A stretch of 28,746 bases of DNA, taken from Clostridiales bacterium. Lineage in GTDB: Bacteria; Bacillota; Clostridia; Oscillospirales; Acutalibacteraceae. The stretch's first letter is position 1, and every line of letters starts with the position of its first letter. Positions 22,795 through 28,746 of the stretch are shown here, one piece after another. The stretch is taken from contig JAAVYX010000045.1 of NCBI GenBank assembly GCA_022791355.1, forward strand, positions 1-28,746. Reading direction: 5' to 3'. Under the pieces are notes generated by a model. It made no database searches. It was given only the letters and a program-made list of their open reading frames with translations, and was not told the DNA's origin. The translations under genes were made by a program, and so were the position numbers.

Positions 22795-23045
22795 AACTAA
22801 GGCCCTATTGTACCCGACGGCTGGCTTCCGCGCACAATACGCTCTGCTAGAGGTCCGGCCTTGGGCCGCGCCGGGACGCCAGATAGAGTTCCGGCCAAAG
22901 GTTGGATTGGGACGGATGTCTTGCCTTTGGGATATCGGGAAGCGATTTGCAACGGAAAGCCGCAAACATAAACGGGTAGGAGGGCCAGCCGCGGTTTGGG
23001 CCGGACGCAAGCGGGTATCGGGCCAAAGGCTGGGACGGGGCCGTC
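22795..23045 (+). repeat. Interspersed repeat B, copy 2
   Basis: The gap between the glycosidase and the convergent mutase has no gene. It shares ordered blocks with the 8780-8995 and 19608-19763 regions: ATTGTACCCGACGGCTGGC (22806-22824), CGCCGGGACGCCAGATAG (about 22868-22885, also like 27357-27370), and GCGATTTGCAACGGAAAGCC (about 22943-22962). Later it becomes GC-rich with scattered GGGCC words. Confidence 0.55.
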
Positions 23046-23057
23046 AGGGTATCCTAT

Positions 23058-24773
23058 CTAAAATCCCATGATGCGGCTCATATCCTCCTCCAGCTTCTGG
23101 GCGACGGCCAGGGCCGCGGCGCGGTTTTCTCCACGGGCGGAGAGGTATACCTTGATTTTGGGCTCCGTGCCCGAGGGACGGATGATGACCCCCGCGTCCC
23201 CCTTCAGCTTGTAGGACAAAACGTTGGACTTGGGCAGGGTGATGGGGGTAGAACGGCCGGTGGCGGTATCCGTTTCCAAGGAGGCCTCGTAGTCCAGCAC
23301 GCGCAGGGTGGCGAGACCGCCGATGGAGGCGGGGGGATTCTTGCGCAGGCTTTCCATAATCTCCTGCATACGCTCCATACCGGTGACCCCCTCGCAGGTG
23401 AAGCTCTTCTGGGTGTTGAGGAACATGCCGAATTCGGCGTACAGTCCCTCCATCACGTCCAGAAGACTCTTGCCCTGGCCCTTGTAGAAGGCGGCCATCT
23501 CGCAGATGAGCATGGAGGCAACCACCGCGTCCTTATCCCGGACGTAGCCGCCGGCCAGATAGCCGTAGCTCTCCTCAAAGCCAAAGACAAAGCGCTCCTC
23601 CTCGCCCTTTTTCTCCAGCAGGCCGATCTGCTCGCCGATAAACTTGAAGCCGGTGAGCACGTCGATGATCTGACAGCCGTATTTTTCCGCGATCAAATTA
23701 CAGATGTCGGTAGAGACGATGGTCTTGACCGCAATGGGGTCCCGGGGCATCGTGCCCAGCGCCGTCCGCTGGCTGAGAACATAGTGCAGGAGCAGAGCGC
23801 CCACCTCGTTGCCGGTCATGAGCACGAATTCGTCTTCCCGGCGCACGGCGATGCCCACCCGGTCGCAGTCGGGGTCGGTGGCCAGCAGCAGGTCGGGCTG
23901 AACCGTCTCGGCCAGCTTGAGGGCGCATTCGAAGGCCTGCCGAATCTCCGGGTTGGGGAAGGGGGCGGTGGGAAAATTGCCGTTGGGCAGCTCCTGCTCG
24001 GGCACCACCGTTACATGCTCTACTCCCATCCGGCTGAGGATGGCCCGCACCGGCTTGTTGCCCGTGCCGTGCAGGGGGGTGTAAATCACCCGCAGGCCGC
24101 CCTCCCGCAAGGCTTCGGGATGGACCGAGCGAGAAGCCACCTTGTCAAGATAGGCGTCGATGACCGTCTGATCGATATACTGAATCTTGCCCTCAGACAG
24201 GGCCTGGTCGAAATCCATGGTTTTGACGCCGCCGAACATATCCACCTTCTCGATGAGGGAGAGGACGTGCTCGCTGTCGTCCAGGGTGAGCTGGCAGCCG
24301 TCGGGCCCGTAGGCCTTGTAGCCGTTGTACTTGGCGGGGTTGTGGCTGGCGGTGATGACGATGCCGGCGGTGCAGCCCAGCTGCCGCACGGCGAAGGAGA
24401 GCATGGGCGTGGGCATAAGCTCTTTATAAATATGTACCTTTACGCCGTTGGCGGCCAGCACCGAGGCCGCCGTGCGAGCGAACAGGTCGGATTTGATCCG
24501 GCTGTCGTAAGCAATGGCCACGCTGCCGCTGGCGCTCACAGAGTTTACGTGATCGGCCAGACCCTGGGTGGCCCGGCCCACCGTGTAAACGTTCATACGG
24601 TTGGAGCCGGCGCCGATGACGCCCCGCAGGCCGCCGGTTCCAAATTCCAGATCCTTATAAAACCGGTCGGTAATGCCCTCCGCGTCATCCTTTATTTCCA
24701 GCAGTTCCTTTTGCAGATCGGGGTCGGCGGTGGCCTTCTCGCACCAAAGTTTATAAGCCGAAGAATAATCCAT
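23058..24773 (-). CDS. pgcA: Alpha-phosphoglucomutase/phosphomannomutase family phospho-sugar mutase
   Basis: The 571-residue enzyme interconverts glucose 1-phosphate and glucose 6-phosphate, feeding UDP-glucose and glycogen synthesis. All four catalytic loops of the alpha-D-phosphohexomutase family are seen: the phosphoserine loop TASHNPAKYNG (S143), the metal loop DPDCDR (301-305 region), the sugar-binding GFEESYGYL (about 398-406), and the phosphate-binding RPSGTEPK (532-539). The length fits Bacillus PgcA rather than the shorter GlmM. AAAGGAGG lies upstream of the ATG. It is a single-gene unit converging on the glycosidase. Confidence 0.95.
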   Translation of the reverse strand: MDYSSAYKLWCEKATADPDLQKELLEIKDDAEGITDRFYKDLEFGTGGLRGVIGAGSNRMNVYTVGRATQGLADHVNSVSASGSVAIAYDSRIKSDLFARTAASVLAANGVKVHIYKELMPTPMLSFAVRQLGCTAGIVITASHNPAKYNGYKAYGPDGCQLTLDDSEHVLSLIEKVDMFGGVKTMDFDQALSEGKIQYIDQTVIDAYLDKVASRSVHPEALREGGLRVIYTPLHGTGNKPVRAILSRMGVEHVTVVPEQELPNGNFPTAPFPNPEIRQAFECALKLAETVQPDLLLATDPDCDRVGIAVRREDEFVLMTGNEVGALLLHYVLSQRTALGTMPRDPIAVKTIVSTDICNLIAEKYGCQIIDVLTGFKFIGEQIGLLEKKGEEERFVFGFEESYGYLAGGYVRDKDAVVASMLICEMAAFYKGQGKSLLDVMEGLYAEFGMFLNTQKSFTCEGVTGMERMQEIMESLRKNPPASIGGLATLRVLDYEASLETDTATGRSTPITLPKSNVLSYKLKGDAGVIIRPSGTEPKIKVYLSARGENRAAALAVAQKLEEDMSRIMGF

Positions 24774-24815
24774 ATAGTTGGCCTCCTTTGTCTTTCGTAC
24801 AAGTTAACTATATTT

Positions 24816-24844
24816 ACTATACCTCGCGGATTGCCTGTTGTCAA
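24816..24844 (-). promoter_or_regulatory. Promoter of the phospho-sugar mutase gene
   Basis: On the minus strand a perfect TTGACA (24839-24844), a 17-bp spacer and TATAGT (24816-24821) lie about 45 bp upstream of the start codon. Confidence 0.88.
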
Positions 24845-24935
24845 TCTTTTCCCTAGGATTGGACTGAAATTGACAGAAAAATGGTTATTTGGCCGATGCT
24901 GCCACAACGCAGTAAAATTTTTTTAGGAAAATTGG

Positions 24936-24964
24936 TTGACAATCCTGCGTGAATGCAGTACACT
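24936..24964 (+). promoter_or_regulatory. Promoter of the SigH-like gene
   Basis: Perfect TTGACA (24936-24941), a 17-bp spacer and TACACT (24959-24964) precede the sigma factor gene by about 80 bp. The spacer holds the imperfect palindrome CTGCGTGAATGCAG. Confidence 0.78.
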
Positions 24965-25043
24965 AACAAATGAAAATACCCGAATTGTAGCGCAAGCTGC
25001 ATAGGCGTTTGGAAAACCGGCGCGCCCACAGGGAGGAAGCTGC

Positions 25044-25625
25044 ATGCCGCCCCATTCTTATGATACCTTTGCGGATGAGGAGCTGGCGGTTTTGGCCCGG
25101 GACGGCGACGACGGCGCTTTTCAGCACTTAATTGTTAAATACGTCCCTATGGCCCAGAGCCGGGCCCGCGCATTTTCCCGCGCGGGACTGGAGGCGGACG
25201 ATTTGGCCCAGGAGGGTATGATCGGTCTGCTGGGCGCCATTCGGGTATACGATCCAAAGCAGGCCTCCTTTTCCACCTTTGCCCGTCTGTGCATCGACCG
25301 TATGCTGCTTTCAGCAGTACGGCAGGCCGGCCGGCAAAAGCGGATACCGGCGGAACGTCTCATTGCGGCGGACGGACCGGACGACCGACCTGTAAAGGGT
25401 CTGGATACCTTTGGCGATGAAAATAACCCTGAATCCATTCTGATTGCCAGAGAAGAGGCCGAGCGGCTGCGCCGCCGGGCCGGGGACGCTCTGTCGCATT
25501 TAGAGTATCAGGTGCTTTCCGCCTATCTCAGCGGGGAAAGTTACGAGGAGATCGCACGGCAGTTGCATACCACTGTCAAGTCGGTTGACAACGCGCTTCA
25601 GCGGATTCGGCGCAAGCTGAGATGA
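25044..25625 (+). CDS. sigH: RNA polymerase sigma factor, SigH (Spo0H) type
   Basis: The 193-residue product has sigma-70 region 2 with DDLAQEGMIGLLGAIRVYD (52-70) and FSTFARLCIDRM (76-87), and a region 4 helix-turn-helix at about 150-192 with SYEEIARQLHTTVKSVDNAL. The length and the sigma-30 type segments fit SigH, which serves early sporulation and stationary phase in Firmicutes. The C-terminal phase fits a stand-alone factor without an adjacent anti-sigma gene. GGGAGGAAG precedes the ATG. Other short sigma-70 factors (SigF/G type) are less likely because of the region 2 wording. Confidence 0.85.
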   Translation: MPPHSYDTFADEELAVLARDGDDGAFQHLIVKYVPMAQSRARAFSRAGLEADDLAQEGMIGLLGAIRVYDPKQASFSTFARLCIDRMLLSAVRQAGRQKRIPAERLIAADGPDDRPVKGLDTFGDENNPESILIAREEAERLRRRAGDALSHLEYQVLSAYLSGESYEEIARQLHTTVKSVDNALQRIRRKLR

Positions 25626-25804
25626 TTTGTTTCCCTTTCGGCTTAAAGCCGTTGGCTCAGGCGCTGGCTTTCAGCGTTAGCCGAGGCTGTGCCCAGGCCG
25701 TTTTATATGCCCAAGTAGCTTAAAAAAGTAGAGCGTTGTCCAATGCAAAGGTGTCGGTGCGATTCCGTCCAGGGCGAAAAATTCATTCAAGAGAGGTACC
25801 AATC

Positions 25805-26083
25805 ATGTTCGAAGACAAGACCCTTATCTGCAAAGACTGCGGCGCTGAATTTGTATTTACCGCCGGCGAGCAGGAGTTCTACGAGTCCAAGGGATTCGTG
25901 AACGAGCCCCAGCGCTGCAAGGCCTGCCGCGACGCTCGCAAGAACGCCGGCCGCGCTCCCCGCGAGATGCACGAGGCCACCTGCGCTTCCTGCGGCGGCG
26001 TCGCCCGGGTTCCCTTTGAGCCCCGCGACGATCGTCCCGTATACTGCAGCGAGTGCTTCGCTAAGATGCGGGAGCAGGCGTAA
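25805..26083 (+). CDS. Double zinc-ribbon protein
   Basis: The 92-residue protein carries two four-Cys zinc sites: C9/C12 with C38/C41, and C60/C63 with C81/C84. The N-terminal part (DKTLICKDCGAEFVFTAGEQ) matches the small zinc-ribbon family common in Clostridia and often called a cold-shock-like or zinc-ribbon domain protein; its role is unknown. The ATG at 25805 is preceded by AAGAGAGG. An in-frame ATG at 25736 would add 23 basic residues that do not look like the family and lack a good ribosome site. Codon bias and a close terminator suggest good expression. Confidence 0.85.
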   Translation: MFEDKTLICKDCGAEFVFTAGEQEFYESKGFVNEPQRCKACRDARKNAGRAPREMHEATCASCGGVARVPFEPRDDRPVYCSECFAKMREQA

Positions 26084-26106
26084 CCAGTTTTTCGGATACA
26101 TGCCGG

Positions 26107-26136
26107 CCGCCCTGCGCTTTTGCGCGGGGCGGTTTT
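26107..26136 (+). terminator. Terminator after the zinc-ribbon gene
   Basis: CCGCCCTGCGC (26107-26117), loop TTTT and GCGCGGGGCGG (26122-26132) pair with one G-U and are followed by TTTT. Confidence 0.92.
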
Positions 26137-26403
26137 CCTTATTCGGGCGTGTTGACATATTCCTTTTTCCCATCGCATAACATGATAGTACCATCTATCT
26201 AAGGGACTGATACGGTTTTACAAGGGACCGCGCTTGCCGCGCCGTTTTCCTTGCCGGCCGTGCGACAGACGTGCGCAGCCCGGCGGCTTGCGGGCCGTCC
26301 TTTGGGACGGCTGCCGCGGACAATGTCCTTTGGAGGCGGATCGTATCTATCAGGGACTGCCGGCCGGTTCGGCCGCGGCGTCCAACGAGCGGGAGGCGGG
26401 CAT
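26137..26403 (+). promoter_or_regulatory. Intergenic region with a possible promoter for the DUF4830 gene
   Basis: Perfect TTGACA (26152-26157) lies 18 bp before CATAAC (26176-26181), a partial -10. The following 220 bp are GC-rich and open in the frame of the DUF4830 gene from about 26251, but no start codon there has a ribosome site, so I leave this stretch non-coding. Confidence 0.45.
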
Positions 26404-26859
26404 ATGTTCATATGCAGCGTGAAGATGTCCAAACGGCGGCTGGCCTTGGCGGGCGCGGCCATACTGCTGGCGATTCTCATCGGAGTGGGCGTGGCCCTGT
26501 CGGGCAAGGCCGAGCCCCAACGGGACGGAGGCGACAACGCGGCGCGGGTGGCCTTCCTGGCTTCCTTCGGCTGGTCGGGTCCCGAGGAGCCGGTGGAGAC
26601 AGCTGAAGTGGCCATCCCGGCGGAATTCGGCCAGGTTTACGAAAACTATAACCGGCTGCAGCAGTCCCAGGGGTTTGACCTTACCCCTTATAAGGGCAAA
26701 ACGGCGACGCGGTATACCTATACGATTACCAACTTCCCGGAACAGGAGGACATGCAGGCTCATCTGCTGGTTTACGAAAACCATATCATAGGCGGCGACC
26801 TGTCCTCTCCCCGGCTGGACGGCTTCATGTGCGGTTTTTCCGGCGAGCCGTTTGAATAA
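26404..26859 (+). CDS. DUF4830 domain membrane-anchored protein
   Basis: The 151-residue product has one N-terminal membrane helix (about residues 12-33, after KMSKRR), which leaves the C-terminal domain outside the cell. That domain (about 45-150) fits DUF4830, a family of Clostridial proteins without known function. The landmarks are FLASFGW, a VAIPAEFGQVYENYN segment, LTPYKGKTATRYTY, and the closing GGDLSSPRLDGFMCGF. The ATG at 26404 is supported by GGGAGGCGG. It is a single-gene unit in a housekeeping region. Confidence 0.8.
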   Translation: MFICSVKMSKRRLALAGAAILLAILIGVGVALSGKAEPQRDGGDNAARVAFLASFGWSGPEEPVETAEVAIPAEFGQVYENYNRLQQSQGFDLTPYKGKTATRYTYTITNFPEQEDMQAHLLVYENHIIGGDLSSPRLDGFMCGFSGEPFE

Positions 26860-26909
26860 ACGGCCGGACAGAAGCGGCGGGTAAAGACAATAATGGGATT
26901 TGGCGCAAG

Positions 26910-26940
26910 GCTACGCGGCCTCCAAAGGAGGCCGCGTAGC
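26910..26940 (+). terminator. Perfect hairpin after the DUF4830 gene
   Basis: GCTACGCGGCCTCC (26910-26923), loop AAA and GGAGGCCGCGTAGC (26927-26940) form a perfect 14-bp stem. The T-run comes only 8 nt later (26949 on), so it may end transcription with lower efficiency or only stabilise the 3' end. Confidence 0.65.
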
Positions 26941-27020
26941 ATGGGTCCTTTTTTCTTTCTGCCGCTGAACCGCTGGCTGCTAAGAGGGAACTGCCGTTCC
27001 CCACTCGCTAACGGCGAATA

Positions 27021-27440
27021 AGTGAAACGTACCCGGCTAAAGGCAGAACAGAGGCGGTCTGCGCCAACGGGAGTCAATCGGAAGCAATCGGAGGCGTCCG
27101 GAAGGGCATAGCCCTGGAAGTGGCCGTAGGCGTGCTGATAGACCAGATTGATAACGCGTCCTGCCGAGGCGCTGAGAGACTGCCAAGTTCCTGACCGAAA
27201 GTAGGAACGACTTTCAGGCTTCTCAGGTTCCTGAGAGGCGCTATTTGCTGCATACCTCGCAGATTCCCTTTGCAGCGGGGGGCGCGGGGCGCAATCCCCG
27301 CGAGCGATTTCTTCCCCTTCTTTAGAAGGGGGCTAGAGACATAGGCTTCGCCTGCGCCGGGACGCCAGACGCTATTAGATCCAGTAATGGAGTAGTAGGC
27401 GCACCTGGCGCGAAACCTTACTCCCAGCCAAGCAAAAAAG
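27021..27440 (+). repeat. ~420-bp interspersed repeat A, copy 2 (uninterrupted)
   Basis: It starts with AGTGAAACGTACCCGGCTAA (27021-27040), identical to 6295-6314, and keeps the same order of blocks: GCGCCAACGGGAG (27061), a CCGAAAG/CTTTC hairpin region with AGGAACGA in the loop (about 27198-27218), GCATACCTC (27250), GCGCCGGGACGCC (27354), and the end motif ACCTGGCGCGAAA (27403-27415) with an A-rich tail. There is no coding potential. With 26941-27020 and 27441-27551, in which I see nothing identifiable, it fills the 0.69-kb gap before the pseudouridine synthase gene. Confidence 0.8.
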
Positions 27441-27551
27441 CACGCCCGCACGAAACGAAAAAACACCCTCTTTATCTTTTACGTTTACAGAACAAAATTT
27501 ATGATTTTTAAACACGCCCCGGACGTGACGGAAAGGATGTAAAGCGCAAGT

Positions 27552-28322
27552 ATGCCGAAAACTGCTGAAAAGGGCCGCACCCCCCAGCGGCTGGACAAAA
27601 TTCTCGCGTCCCAAACCGATCTGTCCCGCAGCCAGGCGGCAGCCCTGATCCGGACGGGCAGGGTGCTGGTGGACGGCAAACGAGCCCGTTCGGCCGACCA
27701 GAAGGCCGACCCCGACCGGGCTGAGATCGTTATAGACGGCCAGCCCCTGCGGTATGAAAAATATGTCTATTACATGCTCAACAAGCCGGCGGGGGTCCTG
27801 TCGGCCAGCCGCGACCCGGACAGGCCCACCGTGGTGGACCTGGTGGAGGCCGGCGGCGGACGGAAGGGTCTCTTTCCGGTGGGCCGGCTGGACCGGGACA
27901 CCACCGGCTTGCTGCTGTTAACCGACGACGGGGATTTTGCCCACAGGGTCATTTCTCCCAAAAGCGGTATCGAAAAAATCTACCATGCCCGGCTGGACGG
28001 CCGGGTAACTCCCGACATGATCCAGCGGTTTGCCGAAGGGGTGACCCTGGCCGACGGGACCCCTTGTCTGCCCGCCGGCCTGCGTCTGCTGGAGGAGGGG
28101 GACGCGCCTCTGGCCGAGGTGGCGGTGCAGGAGGGAAAATACCATCAGATAAAGCGGATGTTCGGCGTGGTGGGCCTGGGCGTGACCGCCCTGCAAAGGA
28201 TACGCATCGGCGGCCTTGTCCTGGATAAGGGGCTGGTCGAGGGCGCCTGCCGCCCTCTTACGCAGGCCGAAAAGGGGCTTGTATTGCGGGCAAAACAAGC
28301 CAAACCCAAAAATGCAGAATAA
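27552..28322 (+). CDS. RsuA/RluB-family rRNA pseudouridine synthase
   Basis: The 256-residue enzyme isomerises a uridine in ribosomal RNA. An N-terminal S4 RNA-binding domain (about 12-65, with RLDKILAS and LIRTGRVLVDG) precedes the catalytic domain. Catalytic D114 lies in GRLDRDTTGLLLLT. A KIYHARLDG strand and a QIKRMFG segment near the end are typical of the RsuA/RluB/RluE/RluF branch. The sequence alone does not separate 16S U516 from 23S U2605 specificity. GGAAAGGATG lies about 12 bp upstream of the ATG. It stands alone after repeat A, with no recognised promoter close by. Confidence 0.93.
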   Translation: MPKTAEKGRTPQRLDKILASQTDLSRSQAAALIRTGRVLVDGKRARSADQKADPDRAEIVIDGQPLRYEKYVYYMLNKPAGVLSASRDPDRPTVVDLVEAGGGRKGLFPVGRLDRDTTGLLLLTDDGDFAHRVISPKSGIEKIYHARLDGRVTPDMIQRFAEGVTLADGTPCLPAGLRLLEEGDAPLAEVAVQEGKYHQIKRMFGVVGLGVTALQRIRIGGLVLDKGLVEGACRPLTQAEKGLVLRAKQAKPKNAE

Positions 28323-28424
28323 TTTTGGTGATTATGATTTGAGTCTGTTCAATTGTTATACAATATAGATAAACCCCTATTTTTAAGTTTGGATATTAAG
28401 GGAATAGTAAAGATCGTGCTGGTC

Positions 28425-28456
28425 TGTTATAATAATTGCATGCTACCGCAATGCAA
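28425..28456 (+). promoter_or_regulatory. Extended -10 promoter and start-site hairpin of the sugar-importer ATPase gene
   Basis: TGT-TATAAT (28425-28433) is an extended -10 without a good -35. TTGCAT (28436-28441) and ATGCAA (28451-28456) form a perfect inverted repeat exactly where transcription would start, a typical repressor-operator position. Confidence 0.65.
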
Positions 28457-28496
28457 CTCCTGCGTAGTGTGAAAGATGACTGGGAGGTTTAGATTC

Positions 28497-28746
28497 ATGG
28501 CAAGTTTATCTCTTCGCGGCATATATAAAAAGTATGCCGGAAACGTTTTAGCTGTCAGCGACTTTAATTTGGAAATCAAGGATAAGGAATTTCTCGTTCT
28601 GGTCGGCCCCTCTGGCTGCGGTAAATCCACCACCCTGCGTATGATCGCCGGTCTGGAGGAAATCAGCGAGGGCGAGCTGTACATAGGCGACAAATTGGTT
28701 AACGACGTGGCCCCCAAGGACCGCGACATCGCCATGGTGTTCCAGA
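28497..28746 (+). CDS. UgpC/MsmK-type sugar ABC importer ATPase (5' part only)
   Basis: Only the first 83 codons are in the window; the gene runs off the right edge. Walker A is GPSGCGKST (about 39-47), followed by MIAGLEEISEGELYIG and a complete Q-loop, DIAMVFQ. The VSDFNLEIKDKEF segment is typical of the MalK/UgpC/MsmK ATPases, which energise several sugar importers at once. GGGAGG precedes the ATG. The C-terminal regulatory domain that would confirm the group is outside the window. Confidence 0.9.
   Translation, partial: MASLSLRGIYKKYAGNVLAVSDFNLEIKDKEFLVLVGPSGCGKSTTLRMIAGLEEISEGELYIGDKLVNDVAPKDRDIAMVFQ

Noticed and set aside
23784..24926. A 380-codon plus-strand open frame over the phospho-sugar mutase gene.
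   Set aside because: It is the antisense shadow of a gene with all four mutase motifs; its Gly/Val/His-rich translation resembles no protein I know.
25736..25804. Zinc-ribbon protein start at 25736.
   Set aside because: The extra 23 residues are unlike the family, and the ribosome site AAGAGAGG fits the ATG at 25805.
26251..26403. N-terminal extension of the DUF4830 protein.
   Set aside because: The frame is open, but candidate starts lack ribosome sites and the extension would place about 60 Arg/Gly-rich residues before the membrane helix.

Overview
The window is GC-rich DNA from an anaerobic Firmicute, most likely a Clostridia member of the Oscillospiraceae/Ruminococcaceae type. The reasons are an RnfB ferredoxin subunit of Clostridial build, a SigH-like sporulation/stationary-phase sigma factor, a DUF4830 protein, a DUF134 protein, surface proteins with TGD-type C-terminal anchors, and near-consensus SigA promoters. 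No rRNA, convincing tRNA, CRISPR array, prophage or transposase gene is visible. This taxonomic call is inference from gene content.

Layout. 1-1059: a 97-bp tandem repeat, then rnfB, the apparent end of an rnf operon that begins outside the window. 1060-2491: long intergenic DNA, a DUF134 regulator-like gene and a 167-bp MITE-like element. 2492-8759: an 860-residue fusion enzyme (CoA-disulfide reductase, rhodanese, siroheme-type sulfite reductase and ferredoxin domains) overlapped by a FecB/BtuF-type lipoprotein gene. After a repeat-filled 0.8-kb gap come the matching permease and ATPase, closed by a strong terminator. 8760-11474: a divergent pentapeptide-repeat gene and an AT-richer pair encoding a secreted matrixin-type metalloprotease and a lipoprotein. 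11543-14840: the pyridoxal phosphate genes pdxS and pdxT, divergent from their likely regulator pdxR. 15149-19564: two secreted proteins with the same C-terminal TGDAG anchor (a cohesin-like one with strong expression signals and an alpha/alpha-toroid one) on either side of ilvB. 19565-24844: repeat-rich DNA, a GH106-like cytoplasmic glycosidase and a convergent alpha-phosphoglucomutase. 24936-28746: sigH, a zinc-ribbon protein, a DUF4830 protein, a second copy of a ~420-bp repeat, an RsuA/RluB pseudouridine synthase and the start of a UgpC/MsmK sugar-importer ATPase.

Two themes deserve attention. One is the sulfur/tetrapyrrole-looking fusion enzyme, translationally coupled to a metal-chelate or corrinoid importer whose lipoprotein has an odd Cys/Trp-rich repeated leader. 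The other is at least four families of interspersed non-coding repeats that fill most gaps over 300 bp. In one place a MITE-like element sits inside a larger repeat. All calls come from reading the sequence by eye; no database search was run.
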